Shown: in pieces, positions 16,798-25,677 of the stretch
Position numbering within the stretch: the stretch's first letter is position 1
Layout: the number at the start of each line of letters is the position of its first letter
Source: Labrys miyagiensis
Lineage (GTDB): Bacteria > Pseudomonadota > Alphaproteobacteria > Rhizobiales > Labraceae
Length of the DNA: 64,000 nucleotides
Assembly (NCBI RefSeq): GCF_030160835.1
Contig: NZ_BSPC01000005.1
Span: 62,001 to 126,000 of the forward strand
Direction of reading: 5' to 3'
Notes under the pieces: model-generated
The model's database searches: none
Seen by the model: only the letters and a program-made list of their open reading frames with translations
What the model was told of the DNA's origin: nothing
Position numbers and translations under genes: made by a program

Positions 16798-18240
16798 CTA
16801 GAGAGCGGTTTCCGATCTTCGAGCAGGGCGCGACCGCAGGGTCTTGCAGGCCCGCATGATCGGGGCCTTGAACACCCTGGCGCAGGCCCAGGCCGCCGTT
16901 ATCGCGTAAGGGAAAAAGCCTTCCACCGGAGCCGACCGGAAGGACGCCGCCAGGCAGACCCCGCCGAGACCGAACATCATCAGGCGCAGCACGTCCCGGT
17001 TGAACGCCTTGTTGTTGCCGCCGGCGCGATAGATCAGATAGGAGCACCACATCAGCATGATCTGGCTCAGCACCAGCACGGCGCCCGGCAGCGAAGCCAG
17101 GATCAGCACGAAGGGCGAGCCATATTTGAGAAGCTGCAGCACGGGGTAGAAAAAAGCGCGCCAGCGAGTCGCCGTGCCATTATAGGCAAAGAAGACGGCT
17201 CGGACCACGGCGAGGACGGCGAGCCAGCAGGCGGCCGAAACCAGCAGGGTTTCGCTGCGCAGCGCGCCGAAATGCCAGCCGAGCAGCACACCGAGCAAAC
17301 CGAGGACCAAGGCCCAGGCCCAGGCGCCGAAGCCGATCGGATAAGTGCGGTAGCGCTCAACCTTGGCCGTCAGCGTCGGCGCGACCTCCTTCCTGGCCGC
17401 CACCATGTCGTTCTCGAAATAACCGAGCTCGTAGACGCACATCAGCGAGAGCATCAGCGGCGGGACGAACAGGCAGGCCTGCCACAGGGTGGAAAAGCCG
17501 AAGCTCGTCGCCGCGATCACGATCAGCACATCGACGAACAGGAACTGGTCGAGCACATAGGAACGCGCATACTTGGCAGCCGCCGTGTAGCGCAGGGGGA
17601 GGTAGAGGTGTTCCTCCGCTCTGTAGACGTCGCCTTGCGGCTCGATCAGCACCCCCTTGCCGACGGCGTGCAGGATGTCCTGGTCATCGAGCGAATCCGA
17701 GATGCAGGCTGCCCGGGCGATCACCTCGTCCGGATAATGGGCTCGTACGATGTCGAGCTTGCCGCTGGAGAAGTAGGCCGGACCGGCTAGATTGGGGGTT
17801 GCGACAAGCGGCGTGTCGCGCCAGCTGCTTTCGCTGAGCAATGCCCGGATGATCCATTGCAGGCCGAAGCTGACGATGACGAGGCGGGTGGGGTCGCACG
17901 CGCGCAGGGAAACGGCCAGTTCGCGGCTCTCATGCCGGCGGAAGAGGTCTGGCGCCCCGCGCTTCCAGAGCATGACGTTCCAGGGGCAGAGCAGCACGAT
18001 AAGGGCGCAACATGCATAATCCCTCAGCCGGTACCAATGCGGGACGTGGGTCAGCTTCCAGGGAATGAGGCGTCTGACAACAAGATCGATGCAGGCCACC
18101 AGCCAGGACGGCTTGCAGGCGGCAATGAAGAGCTCGCTGCTGTTGCAGGCAAGCAGGGTGTGGTCGAAATCGACGAAGACCAGTTCCTTGCCGTTGACGA
18201 TGTCCTCCCTCACCGCTTCTGCTATGGGCTGCCGCTGCAT
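16798..18240 (-). CDS. HAD-type phosphatase fused to a polytopic UbiA-like membrane domain
   Basis: The 480-residue product starts with a HAD phosphatase domain. It has motif I FVDFDHTLLACNS, motif II IVSFG and motif III ISDSLDDQDIL. From about residue 235 on, seven to nine hydrophobic segments follow. Between them lies YFENDMVAARKEVAPTLT, which recalls a degenerate UbiA prenyltransferase active-site loop. HAD-UbiA fusions are thought to make and dephosphorylate polyprenyl-phosphate pentose, a donor for arabinofuranose or ribofuranose units. The UbiA assignment is tentative because the second Asp-rich motif is not evident. I chose the ATG at 18240; an open frame continues to 18381 without protein-like sequence. 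Confidence 0.6.
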   Translation of the reverse strand: MQRQPIAEAVREDIVNGKELVFVDFDHTLLACNSSELFIAACKPSWLVACIDLVVRRLIPWKLTHVPHWYRLRDYACCALIVLLCPWNVMLWKRGAPDLFRRHESRELAVSLRACDPTRLVIVSFGLQWIIRALLSESSWRDTPLVATPNLAGPAYFSSGKLDIVRAHYPDEVIARAACISDSLDDQDILHAVGKGVLIEPQGDVYRAEEHLYLPLRYTAAAKYARSYVLDQFLFVDVLIVIAATSFGFSTLWQACLFVPPLMLSLMCVYELGYFENDMVAARKEVAPTLTAKVERYRTYPIGFGAWAWALVLGLLGVLLGWHFGALRSETLLVSAACWLAVLAVVRAVFFAYNGTATRWRAFFYPVLQLLKYGSPFVLILASLPGAVLVLSQIMLMWCSYLIYRAGGNNKAFNRDVLRLMMFGLGGVCLAASFRSAPVEGFFPYAITAAWACARVFKAPIMRACKTLRSRPARRSETAL

Positions 18241-18805
18241 CGTTGGCTCGCTTGCGGTTGGTTGTGGGAAGAACGCGCGTTCATGCCCGGCGATCGCGGA
18301 CCTACCGGCGCTTAATGCCAAGCGGGCGGACGTTGCGCAAGTCAGCCACGGGTTGGGGACAATACTGCAGCGCACCCACAAGGCGTGGATTCGCGCCCTT
18401 CACCCTCCTCCTTTCGGGTAGTAGAAGCCGCTCCCTACGCGGCGCGTGTACCAGGTAATTGGTACACGAGAAAGGTGTGGTATTTGACGTATCAAATATT
18501 TTCTGTGCCATTTTTCCAACCTGGCGGCCCCAATAGCCTCAATTCTCTTTACTTACCCTCCGTAAGATCCCTACCTCTATCTCCTTACTTGCTATGCAGC
18601 AGCCGCTAACCCTAAAAGCAGGACACTCGGCTTTCGGGCACGATCGAGTGTGCCGATTGCAGCGTCAGGCCGTGTTCCGATCGGGGTCTGACGGCGGATG
18701 ATTCGACAGGATGAGGGTCCCGATCGTCATGTTAGTTCACTCGAGCCCTCCGGCTGATGAGGCCTGTTGCGCCGCTGAAATTCCTTTCACCGCGAGTCGC
18801 CGGCC
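18241..18805. other. Long intergenic region with two perfect inverted repeats
   Basis: This 565-base divergent gap has no gene I can support. It contains TGTACCA-N6-TGGTACA at 18447-18466 and TATTTGA-CGTA-TCAAATA at 18481-18498, both perfect and only 14 bases apart, within an AT-rich stretch that runs to about 18600. Such spacing is typical of operators or of a promoter region for one of the flanking exopolysaccharide operons. Confidence 0.5.
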
Positions 18806-19897
18806 GTGACGCGGTTTCGCTGGGGTATTTTCGGTACGGGCGCCATCTCCGCGAAATTCGTCGCGGGCCTTGCGGCGGCGCGCAATGCCGAAGCCAGCTT
18901 CGTCGCCTCGCGTTCGTTGGATAAGGCCCAGGCCTTTGCTGCCGGTACGGGCATCGGCCGTTCCATCGCCGGCTATGCCGAAGCCGCAGTACAGGGCGGC
19001 GTTGATGCGGTCTATATTGCCACGCCTCCTTCCGAACATGCCGCCCATGCGCTGCTCTGTATCGAGGCGGGCCTGCCGGTGCTGGTCGAGAAGCCCTTCG
19101 CCTCGACGGCCGAGGAGGCGGCGCGAATTGCCGAGGCGGCGCGGGCGAGATCCATCTTTGCCATGGAGGCGATGTGGACGCGCTTCCTGCCAGCCGCCCA
19201 GGCAATGCGCGACAAGCTTGCGGCTGGCGCCGTGGGCGACGTTCGGTTGATTTCGGGCAATTTCGGCATCTCGCAAACACCCGATCCCGCCAACAGCATG
19301 TTCAACGCGGCCCTTGGCGGTGGAGCACTGGCGCATCTGGGCGCCTACCCGCTGTCGCTCGGCCAATGGCTGTTCGGCTCTCCCACACTGGCGCAGGCCA
19401 CTGGGACGGTCGGTGCCAGCGGCGTCGATGAGGACGCGGCATTCCAGCTTCGCTATCCCGGCGGAGCGATCGGCTCGTTTTTCGTCAGCATCCGCGCCTG
19501 GGCGCCAGACGATTTCCAGGTTCTGGGCACTGGCGGCATGCTTGGCATGCGCGGCTCGATCGTGCGTCCCCACGGGCTGAACCTCGCCCAGGAGGCCCCG
19601 CGCGGTCCCGATCAGGCTCAGTTCGGCTGGCGCTCGCGCCTGCGCCAGAACGCCTTCGTCCACCAGGTCGCCCAGCGCACCGGCCGTTCGAGCCGCAGCC
19701 GCGGCACCCGCCTTGATCAGTTTTATGCCGGCAATGGCTATCACTACGAGGCGGACGAGGTAAGAATTTGTATCGAGCGAGGCTCCCTCGAAAGCGTCAT
19801 CATGCCGCTGGATGACAGCATCGCCGTAGCCGCCACCACGGATACTATCCGCAAGGCCATCCACGACTGGCCGAAGCTCGGGACCATTTCGGCATGA
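18806..19897 (+). CDS. Gfo/Idh/MocA-family NAD(P)-dependent oxidoreductase
   Basis: The 363-residue enzyme has an N-terminal Rossmann fold with GIFGTGAISAKFVAGLA, the EKPFA motif (about residue 95) with the conserved Lys, and a C-terminal alpha/beta domain ending in a short helix. Family members oxidise or reduce hydroxyl groups of sugars, often nucleotide sugars. Beside exopolysaccharide genes it probably prepares a modified sugar donor. The start is a GTG. Its stop overlaps the next start (ATGA), showing a two-gene unit with a relative of the same family. Confidence 0.85.
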   Translation: MTRFRWGIFGTGAISAKFVAGLAAARNAEASFVASRSLDKAQAFAAGTGIGRSIAGYAEAAVQGGVDAVYIATPPSEHAAHALLCIEAGLPVLVEKPFASTAEEAARIAEAARARSIFAMEAMWTRFLPAAQAMRDKLAAGAVGDVRLISGNFGISQTPDPANSMFNAALGGGALAHLGAYPLSLGQWLFGSPTLAQATGTVGASGVDEDAAFQLRYPGGAIGSFFVSIRAWAPDDFQVLGTGGMLGMRGSIVRPHGLNLAQEAPRGPDQAQFGWRSRLRQNAFVHQVAQRTGRSSRSRGTRLDQFYAGNGYHYEADEVRICIERGSLESVIMPLDDSIAVAATTDTIRKAIHDWPKLGTISA

Positions 19898-21207
19898 AGA
19901 TCGCCTTTGTCGGCTGCGGCTATGTTTTCGACATCTATATGCGCACGCGCTGGGCTCATCCCGAGCTCGAGATCTGCGGCATCTTCGATATCGATACCAG
20001 GCGTTCGGAAACGGTGTCCCGACACTACGGCTTCCATGTCTATCCGAGCTTTGACGCCCTGCTGGCCGATGCCGCGGTCGAAATCGTCGTCAACCTGACC
20101 AGCATCGGTTCGCATTACGATACGATCAGGTGCGCCCTGGAAGCAGGCAAGCACGTCTATTCCGAAAAGCCGGTGACGACGGATCTCGCCCGGACACGCG
20201 AATTGTTCGCACTTGCTCAGGCACGCGGCCTGGTGCTTACCGGCGCGCCGTCCAATCTCTACTGCGATGCCATCAGCACGATGTGGAAGGCCGTGCGCGA
20301 CGGCGCCATCGGCAAGCCCGTGCTCGTCTATGCCGAGCTCGACGACAATCCGGCCCATCTGATGGAGCTCGAAAAGGTGCAGAGCCCGACTGGCGCTCCC
20401 TTCCCTTACGCGGAGGAGCTGCAGGAAGGCTGCACGGTAGAGCATGTCGCCTATCACCTCGTCTGGCTCTGCGCCATGTTCGGGCCCGTGATCTCACTGA
20501 GCGGCTTCTCCAAGGCCCTGGTCGAGAACAAGACCTCCACGCCCCTTTCGCCCCCCGATACGCCGGACTTCTCAGTGGGATGCCTCAATTTCGCCAATGG
20601 CGTGGCCGCGCGTGTCACCTGCAGCTGGGTAGCGCCCCGGGACCACCGTTTCCGCATCATTGGCGACGAAGGCGAGCTAACCGCCGACAACATCTTCCAC
20701 GACCAGTCGCCGGTCCGTCTGGAGCGCTTCTCGCGCGTCAGCCTCAGCGCCCGCAAGGCCTATACGGTGCGAACGCAACCCTTGATCGGCCGGATCTTCG
20801 GCATCGGCGGACGCAGGCTTGTGCTGGTACGCCGCTGGAAATCGCACGCCGTGGAAGCCGAGCGCGGCGTCGGCCGCTCCTTCAAGCACAAGGCGGTGAG
20901 CTGGCTGCGCCGGCGCGAGATCTATGCCCAGGACAAGCTTGCCGGCATCGCCGAAATGACCCGGGCGATACGCGAGGGCCGGCCGCAGCCGATGACGCCC
21001 GATTTCCTCGTGCATCTCAACGAGCTTACCTTGGTGATCCAGCAGGCCGGGTCGGAAGGCCTCGCCATGAAGCCGACGACCAGCTTCAAGCCGATTGAGC
21101 CGCTGCTCGACATGGTCGACGGCGCCCGTGACTATCGCCGCAGCCATCGCCCCCGCTTCTTCGAGAAGGCCATGGGCGGTGTGGTCGAAGCCCTGCACAA
21201 GCGTTGA
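19894..21207 (+). CDS. Gfo/Idh/MocA-family oxidoreductase, second copy in pair
   Basis: The 437-residue protein has the Rossmann motif FVGCGYVFDIYM, the EKPVTTD lysine motif near residue 92 and a longer C-terminal domain than its upstream neighbour. The two are not close copies. A pair of such dehydrogenases, translationally coupled, often carries out consecutive steps (for example oxidation and re-reduction during epimerisation) on one sugar. The substrate is unknown. Confidence 0.85.
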   Translation: MKIAFVGCGYVFDIYMRTRWAHPELEICGIFDIDTRRSETVSRHYGFHVYPSFDALLADAAVEIVVNLTSIGSHYDTIRCALEAGKHVYSEKPVTTDLARTRELFALAQARGLVLTGAPSNLYCDAISTMWKAVRDGAIGKPVLVYAELDDNPAHLMELEKVQSPTGAPFPYAEELQEGCTVEHVAYHLVWLCAMFGPVISLSGFSKALVENKTSTPLSPPDTPDFSVGCLNFANGVAARVTCSWVAPRDHRFRIIGDEGELTADNIFHDQSPVRLERFSRVSLSARKAYTVRTQPLIGRIFGIGGRRLVLVRRWKSHAVEAERGVGRSFKHKAVSWLRRREIYAQDKLAGIAEMTRAIREGRPQPMTPDFLVHLNELTLVIQQAGSEGLAMKPTTSFKPIEPLLDMVDGARDYRRSHRPRFFEKAMGGVVEALHKR

Positions 21208-21637
21208 CGACGCGGTCCGCCTGCACGAATTGCAGAGGTTGACGGCATCGCGCCGCGGCCACGCCTTCCATCGGCTCCGCTGCGAGGGCGGATGGCTTGC
21301 CGACCGCGCTATCTTATTGGCGGAGCCGCACCGCGCTACCAATATAACAGGCCTTGCTACCCCTTTATTGGTGTCTTCAGCCTATAGACATCGTTTTCAT
21401 AGGATTTCGCCTGGTCGCACTCTGGACAACACGCCAGGAGGCGCGAGGTTTGACACGTAACTTCGAGACCAGCCTCGGGTCTTCCCTAGAAGGAGGGGTG
21501 AAAAGGTTACCCCCACCATATGAGGTAGGTTTACCTCCTCCCGAGTCCATCGAGGTAGGCAAACGCACCCTATTTACTCAGAGCCGCTCTTTAAAAAACG
21601 GGCCTCGACTGCTATGCAATAGGCATTGGAGGCTCAA
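21208..21637. promoter_or_regulatory. 430-base leader region with short GGTAGG repeats and inverted repeats
   Basis: No gene is apparent. In 21490-21565 the motif GAGGTAGG occurs twice (near 21523 and 21549), and GAGGTA..TACCTC forms an inverted repeat at about 21523-21538. A CC-rich GGTTACCCCCACC stretch lies just before. The AT-rich run CTCTTTAAAAAAC near 21585 could be part of a promoter for the Wzz-like gene. Confidence 0.4.
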
Positions 21638-23089
21638 ATGGATTTTTATGATTTTGTTGCAGCGATCTGGCGGCGGAAAGTTGCGTTCACATTAATCCTG
21701 GGGCTGTTTTTATTTGGTGGAGCCCTTTTCTTAAAGGTAACTCCACCGGTTTTTGAAGCCAGCGCGCTCATTCTTGCAGATTCCAGCCGCTCACTCAGCG
21801 ATAAGGCTGATACGGATGCTTATAACTCCGTTCAGCAGCAAGATCGTTACGTCAATGCCCAAGTGATGATCGCCGAAAGCGAGGGCGTTATTGCCGATGC
21901 GATTGCCCAGTTCAAGAAGGCGGGCGTGGATATTGCACCGCAACAACCTGTCGCAAACAACACGAAGGATCAAACCTGGCCGCCCCTTCGACTGCTGGAC
22001 GAATACTTCAAGACTCCGGCCAATAGTGATCCCGATCTTGCCATCGCTGCCGTGCAGAGGGCTTTGAGCATCGAGGTGGAGCCCAATACAAGCCTGCTGA
22101 AGATCTCATTCCGCGATCCCGATGCCCAGAAGGCTCAACTTTTTGCGAATTACATCACCAACAGCCTGATCATCCGCAACTCCAGATTGGCAAGCAATCC
22201 GCTCGCCACGCAATTCTTCCGCGATCAGGTGATAGCAGCCAACGCCAAGCTGGCGGAGCTGAACCAGAGGCTCGAGCAGTTCTCGGTGGCGAACCAGGCT
22301 TATTCGGTCGACGAGCAGCGCACGCTGTTGCTGAAGCACCGCGACAAAGCTTCCGCCGACCTGGCCTCCCTGCGCAGCGATATCCAGAAGAACGACGCCG
22401 AGTTGCAGTCCATGAAGGTTCAGCTCAGCGCTCTCAAGGGCAAGATCAACCTGCCGGCCGCCATTTTCGGCCAGACCAATTTCAACGCCGACACAAAGCG
22501 TGGCGGCGGCGACGGCTTCGGCGACGATCCCTCGCTCCTGCATGTGAAGATGTATCAGGAAGGCGTCCAGCAGATCGTCACGCTGAATGCGCAGTTGGCG
22601 GGTCTGCATGCCGCAGAAGCCAACCAGGCCAAGGAACTGGCCGATAGCGACATTGCACTGCAGGGGCTGACACAGAACGAGGCACGCTTCAACGAGCTCA
22701 AGCGCGAGGTCGGGCAGGCGGAGGACGACGTCAAGCTCTATACCAAGAAGGCGACGGATGCCGAGATCGCCAATGCCTGGCAATCCAATGAGCGGCTGTC
22801 GACGTTGCAGCTCGTGCAGAGCGCCGTTCTGCCCACTCGCCCGGCCTTCCCCAAGCCGTCTCTGATCCTGCCTTTGGCGATGCTCGCCGGCCTGGTCGCC
22901 GGTAGCGTCGTCGTGCTGGCCTTCGAGGCCAAGGCGCGCCGCCGCGGCGTGGTGGAAACCCAGGCGAGCGGCCGCCCGGCCCGACGTTTCTGGGGCTCTC
23001 GCTTCGGCCTCAAGCCTCGCTATGCCAAAAGAGATCCCCGTTTCAACACAAACCAGAGCGCATCAAGAACGCAGGCCTCCTCTTCCTGA
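21638..23089 (+). CDS. Wzz/GumC/ExoP-type polysaccharide co-polymerase (no kinase domain)
   Basis: About 483 residues. A first transmembrane helix lies at residues 20-40, followed by a PPVFEASALIL beta-strand typical of Wzz N-termini. A long coiled-coil periplasmic domain (about 180-380; leucine, glutamine and alanine rich) leads to a second helix near 415-435 with a proline-rich approach (LPTRPAFPKPSLILP). A short basic tail of about 50 residues replaces the tyrosine-kinase domain found in ExoP. It sets polymer chain length. GGAGG lies six bases before the ATG at 21638. The first 150 bases are AT-rich compared with the rest of the gene. Confidence 0.85.
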   Translation: MDFYDFVAAIWRRKVAFTLILGLFLFGGALFLKVTPPVFEASALILADSSRSLSDKADTDAYNSVQQQDRYVNAQVMIAESEGVIADAIAQFKKAGVDIAPQQPVANNTKDQTWPPLRLLDEYFKTPANSDPDLAIAAVQRALSIEVEPNTSLLKISFRDPDAQKAQLFANYITNSLIIRNSRLASNPLATQFFRDQVIAANAKLAELNQRLEQFSVANQAYSVDEQRTLLLKHRDKASADLASLRSDIQKNDAELQSMKVQLSALKGKINLPAAIFGQTNFNADTKRGGGDGFGDDPSLLHVKMYQEGVQQIVTLNAQLAGLHAAEANQAKELADSDIALQGLTQNEARFNELKREVGQAEDDVKLYTKKATDAEIANAWQSNERLSTLQLVQSAVLPTRPAFPKPSLILPLAMLAGLVAGSVVVLAFEAKARRRGVVETQASGRPARRFWGSRFGLKPRYAKRDPRFNTNQSASRTQASSS

Positions 23090-23249
23090 GACGAGGTGCT
23101 ACGTCCGCCGCACAGGCGGAACCTGCGTCGCAAGAACTGCGGCGCAGGCATGGCTCCCCGCCTGAGAGGTTTTCATTTTGTTTGAGTCGCCCTAAGGATA
23201 TCACACACAGTAGGCAATCTTTCTGCTACATTACGTAAAGACCTTGATC

Positions 23250-24332
23250 ATGAGCGACTGCTTGGACCGTGCAAACTTACATCAGGCTAAGCCAATGATG
23301 AGAAGTGTATATTCTAGCATGCCTCCTTATCTCAGTATTATTATACCTACGCTGGATGAAGAGTGCCATATAACTGATTTGATTGAGCAAATACTCGTCA
23401 ATGCACCCCCGTCTCTCATAGAAATCATCGTATCGGACGGCGGCAGCAAGGATCAGACCCGCCAGATCGTCCGCCGTCTCGGCCAACGCGATGCTCGCGT
23501 CCGTCTCATCGACAATCCCAAGCAGATCCAGGCCGCCGGCGTGAATGCAGCCGTGGCCGAGATCGATCCGCGTGCCCGTTACATCCTGCGCCTCGATGCG
23601 CATTCCTCCTATGGCGATACTTTTGTCGCCGACATCCTGAACGAGATCGTGCACCGCGAGGTCGACAGCGTGGTCGTCCGCCTGCGCTCAGTCGGGCAGA
23701 CCTGCTTCCAGCGCGCCGTCGCCTATGTCTCGAACCAGGCGATCGGCAATGGCGGCGCCCGTCACCGCATGGGCGACGCCTCCGGCTTCGTCGACCACGG
23801 TCATCACGCCATTTTCAAGCGCGAGACCTTCGTGGCGCTCAACGGCTATGACGAGGATTTCGACACCAACGAGGATGCCGAATTCGACCACCGCCTGCGC
23901 GCCAAGGGCGGCCGGATCTGGCTCGCCGCCAATCTGCCGATCGACTACTACCCCCGCGCTTCGCTGACGTCGCTCGCCCAGCAATATTACCGCTACGGCC
24001 GCGGCCGGGCCCGCAACTTCATGAAGCACAGGCAGCGCCTGCGGTTGCGCCAGCTTCTGCCGGCGCTGCTCTTCCTCTACTGCCTGCTGATCCTGCCCTT
24101 CGGCGACGCAGACCCCTATCTCGTACTGCCGCTCGGCCTTTATGCGGGAGTGGTGCTGCTGTCGGCCGTGCGCCTGCTGCTGGACTATCGTTCGCTCTGT
24201 ATCGTCGGCGTGCTGGCGGCGATTCCGGCCATGCATCTGGCCTGGGGGTGCGGCTTCGTGACAGGATGCCTCGCCAAATTGCTGGCGGCGCCGGCCATGC
24301 CGGTGGAAGCGCCGGACGGCTCCAAGTCTTGA
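23250..24332 (+). CDS. ExoA-like family 2 glycosyltransferase
   Basis: About 360 residues with a GT-A domain: LSIIIPTLDEECHI at the first strand, VSDGGSKDQT, LDAHSSYG where a DxD-type metal site falls, NEDAEFDHRL as the ED catalytic base region, and two to three C-terminal hydrophobic helices. The GFVDHGHHA segment is like ExoA of succinoglycan synthesis, which transfers a beta-linked glucose to the lipid-linked intermediate. The start is uncertain: the ATG at 23250, the paired ATGs near 23295 and the ATG before PPYLSIIIP are all in frame. The gene's 5' end is AT-rich. Its stop lies in a 16-base tandem repeat. Confidence 0.82.
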   Translation: MSDCLDRANLHQAKPMMRSVYSSMPPYLSIIIPTLDEECHITDLIEQILVNAPPSLIEIIVSDGGSKDQTRQIVRRLGQRDARVRLIDNPKQIQAAGVNAAVAEIDPRARYILRLDAHSSYGDTFVADILNEIVHREVDSVVVRLRSVGQTCFQRAVAYVSNQAIGNGGARHRMGDASGFVDHGHHAIFKRETFVALNGYDEDFDTNEDAEFDHRLRAKGGRIWLAANLPIDYYPRASLTSLAQQYYRYGRGRARNFMKHRQRLRLRQLLPALLFLYCLLILPFGDADPYLVLPLGLYAGVVLLSAVRLLLDYRSLCIVGVLAAIPAMHLAWGCGFVTGCLAKLLAAPAMPVEAPDGSKS

Positions 24333-24390
24333 ATGCCGCAAGTCTTGAATGCCGCAAGTCTTGAATGCCGCAAGTCTTGAATGCCGCGAA
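24327..24390 (+). repeat. Tandem 16-bp repeat, four units
   Basis: The unit TCTTGAATGCCGCAAG occurs three times exactly and a fourth time with changes at the end (24375-24390). The first unit contains the TGA stop of the ExoA-like gene. Confidence 0.95.
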
Positions 24391-24436
24391 CCTCGATCGT
24401 TGCAAGCCCTGGATGAAGCTCCAGGCCGCTGGACCC

Positions 24437-25336
24437 TCAGGCGAGGCCCCGGGCTTGCGCCCATTTCTTCGTCGAGCGGGCGACCGCCTCCCAATCATTC
24501 CCGCTGGCCAGATAGGCGGTTTCGAGATGGGTGCTCAAAGCCGGTTCCGGCGCGACCAGAAGCCGGATGGAGCTGCCGGTGACCCTGCGCATGGCCTGGT
24601 AGCCGTTCAGCCCGGCGCGCACGGCCGAAATGGCGGCACGGCGCAGCCAGTCCTTTGCGTCCTTGGTGGAACGCAACGGCTCCGTCAGCGCGAACATCGG
24701 ATAGGGCATGTGACCCTGATACATCAGGCAGGTCGTATGGTCGAAGGCGCCGCCCGATTCCATCGCCATGTCCATCATGCGGCGATCTTCCAACACGGGT
24801 TTGACGCGAGCCCCGAAGGTCGACGTGGTGCTCAATGCCCGACGCCAGGGATGGCCGTTCACAAGCGTCACCTCCGAGTCCTGCCAGCTGGCGGGCACGC
24901 GCGTCTCGTCGGTGGGATTGCCGCTCGGCAACCGGTCGCCGATCTGGGCATAGAGGCCGAAATAGGCGGCCTGCGGAAAGAGTTCAGTCGCTTTCAGGAG
25001 GTCGGCAAAGGCCTGCGGCAGATAGAGATAATCGTCCTCGGCGAACCAGACGAGATCGCCTGGCTTCCAGCGACGCTGCGCCGGCAACGCCATGCCGGCC
25101 TTGATCGAGCCACGCATACCCAGATTGGCCCGCGCGATAATCTCGCCGGATGCTTCCATCACCCTGAGGCGATCCTCGGGTATAGGTCCGTCGTTGAGGA
25201 ATATCAGCTCGGCCGCACCCTTCTGGAGCTCTTCGAAGGCCCGAATCGTGGACTCCAATGCAAGTAATTTACTATAGTAGCTCGGACGCCCTTTTTGGTT
25301 CTCGCCGCCATAGGATCTGTAAACGATGTGGAGCAC
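24437..25336 (-). CDS. Family 2-like glycosyltransferase
   Basis: The protein has about 300 residues. LHIVYRSYGGENQKGRP at the start, LIFLNDGP at the second strand and DLVWFAEDDYLYLPQAF (an EDD acidic motif) match a GT-A glycosyltransferase. HPWRRALSTTSTFGAR and a TTCLMYQGH segment follow. No membrane helices are seen. I favour the GTG at 25336, preceded by AGAGG; a TTG at 25357 is the longer alternative. It faces the ExoA-like gene tail to tail. Confidence 0.65.
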   Translation of the reverse strand: MLHIVYRSYGGENQKGRPSYYSKLLALESTIRAFEELQKGAAELIFLNDGPIPEDRLRVMEASGEIIARANLGMRGSIKAGMALPAQRRWKPGDLVWFAEDDYLYLPQAFADLLKATELFPQAAYFGLYAQIGDRLPSGNPTDETRVPASWQDSEVTLVNGHPWRRALSTTSTFGARVKPVLEDRRMMDMAMESGGAFDHTTCLMYQGHMPYPMFALTEPLRSTKDAKDWLRRAAISAVRAGLNGYQAMRRVTGSSIRLLVAPEPALSTHLETAYLASGNDWEAVARSTKKWAQARGLA

Positions 25337-25677
25337 GCCGATAAACCTCTGAAGCAAATCGTTCTCGACATGGATAACACTCTATCTGACGCAGCGTTAT
25401 TTAACCAGCCGCGACGGGCAGATCATAATCGGGTTATCCGTAATCTGGATGACATAATGATCATGGCATTCGCACATAAAGGCGGGATTTGGCAAGAAGC
25501 AGCCCTGAATTGGAGCCTGGCCGCCATCTCGCCCGTTTGCATGTCGCCGCCGCCCGCGTTCGGCACGAGATTTGCGTTACCCTCTCTACCTTCGCCGCGC
25601 TCATGGCCTGATACGCGAACTCTATTGCGTAAAGTCCGGCTCTGGCCCTCGAACCGACACGGATAGGCTCATTCAAG
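25337..25677. other. Divergent intergenic region
   Basis: This gap of about 340 bases lies between the divergent glycosyltransferase and flippase genes and is moderately AT-rich around 25370-25470. Short open frames across it lack protein-like sequence. It should hold both promoters, but no clear boxes are visible. Confidence 0.4.

Noticed and set aside
24327-24390. 16-bp tandem repeat considered as a CRISPR array
   Set aside because: The units are directly adjacent with no spacers.
25295-25666. 123-codon open frame between the transferase and flippase genes
   Set aside because: It overlaps the start of the minus-strand transferase gene and has no recognisable domain.
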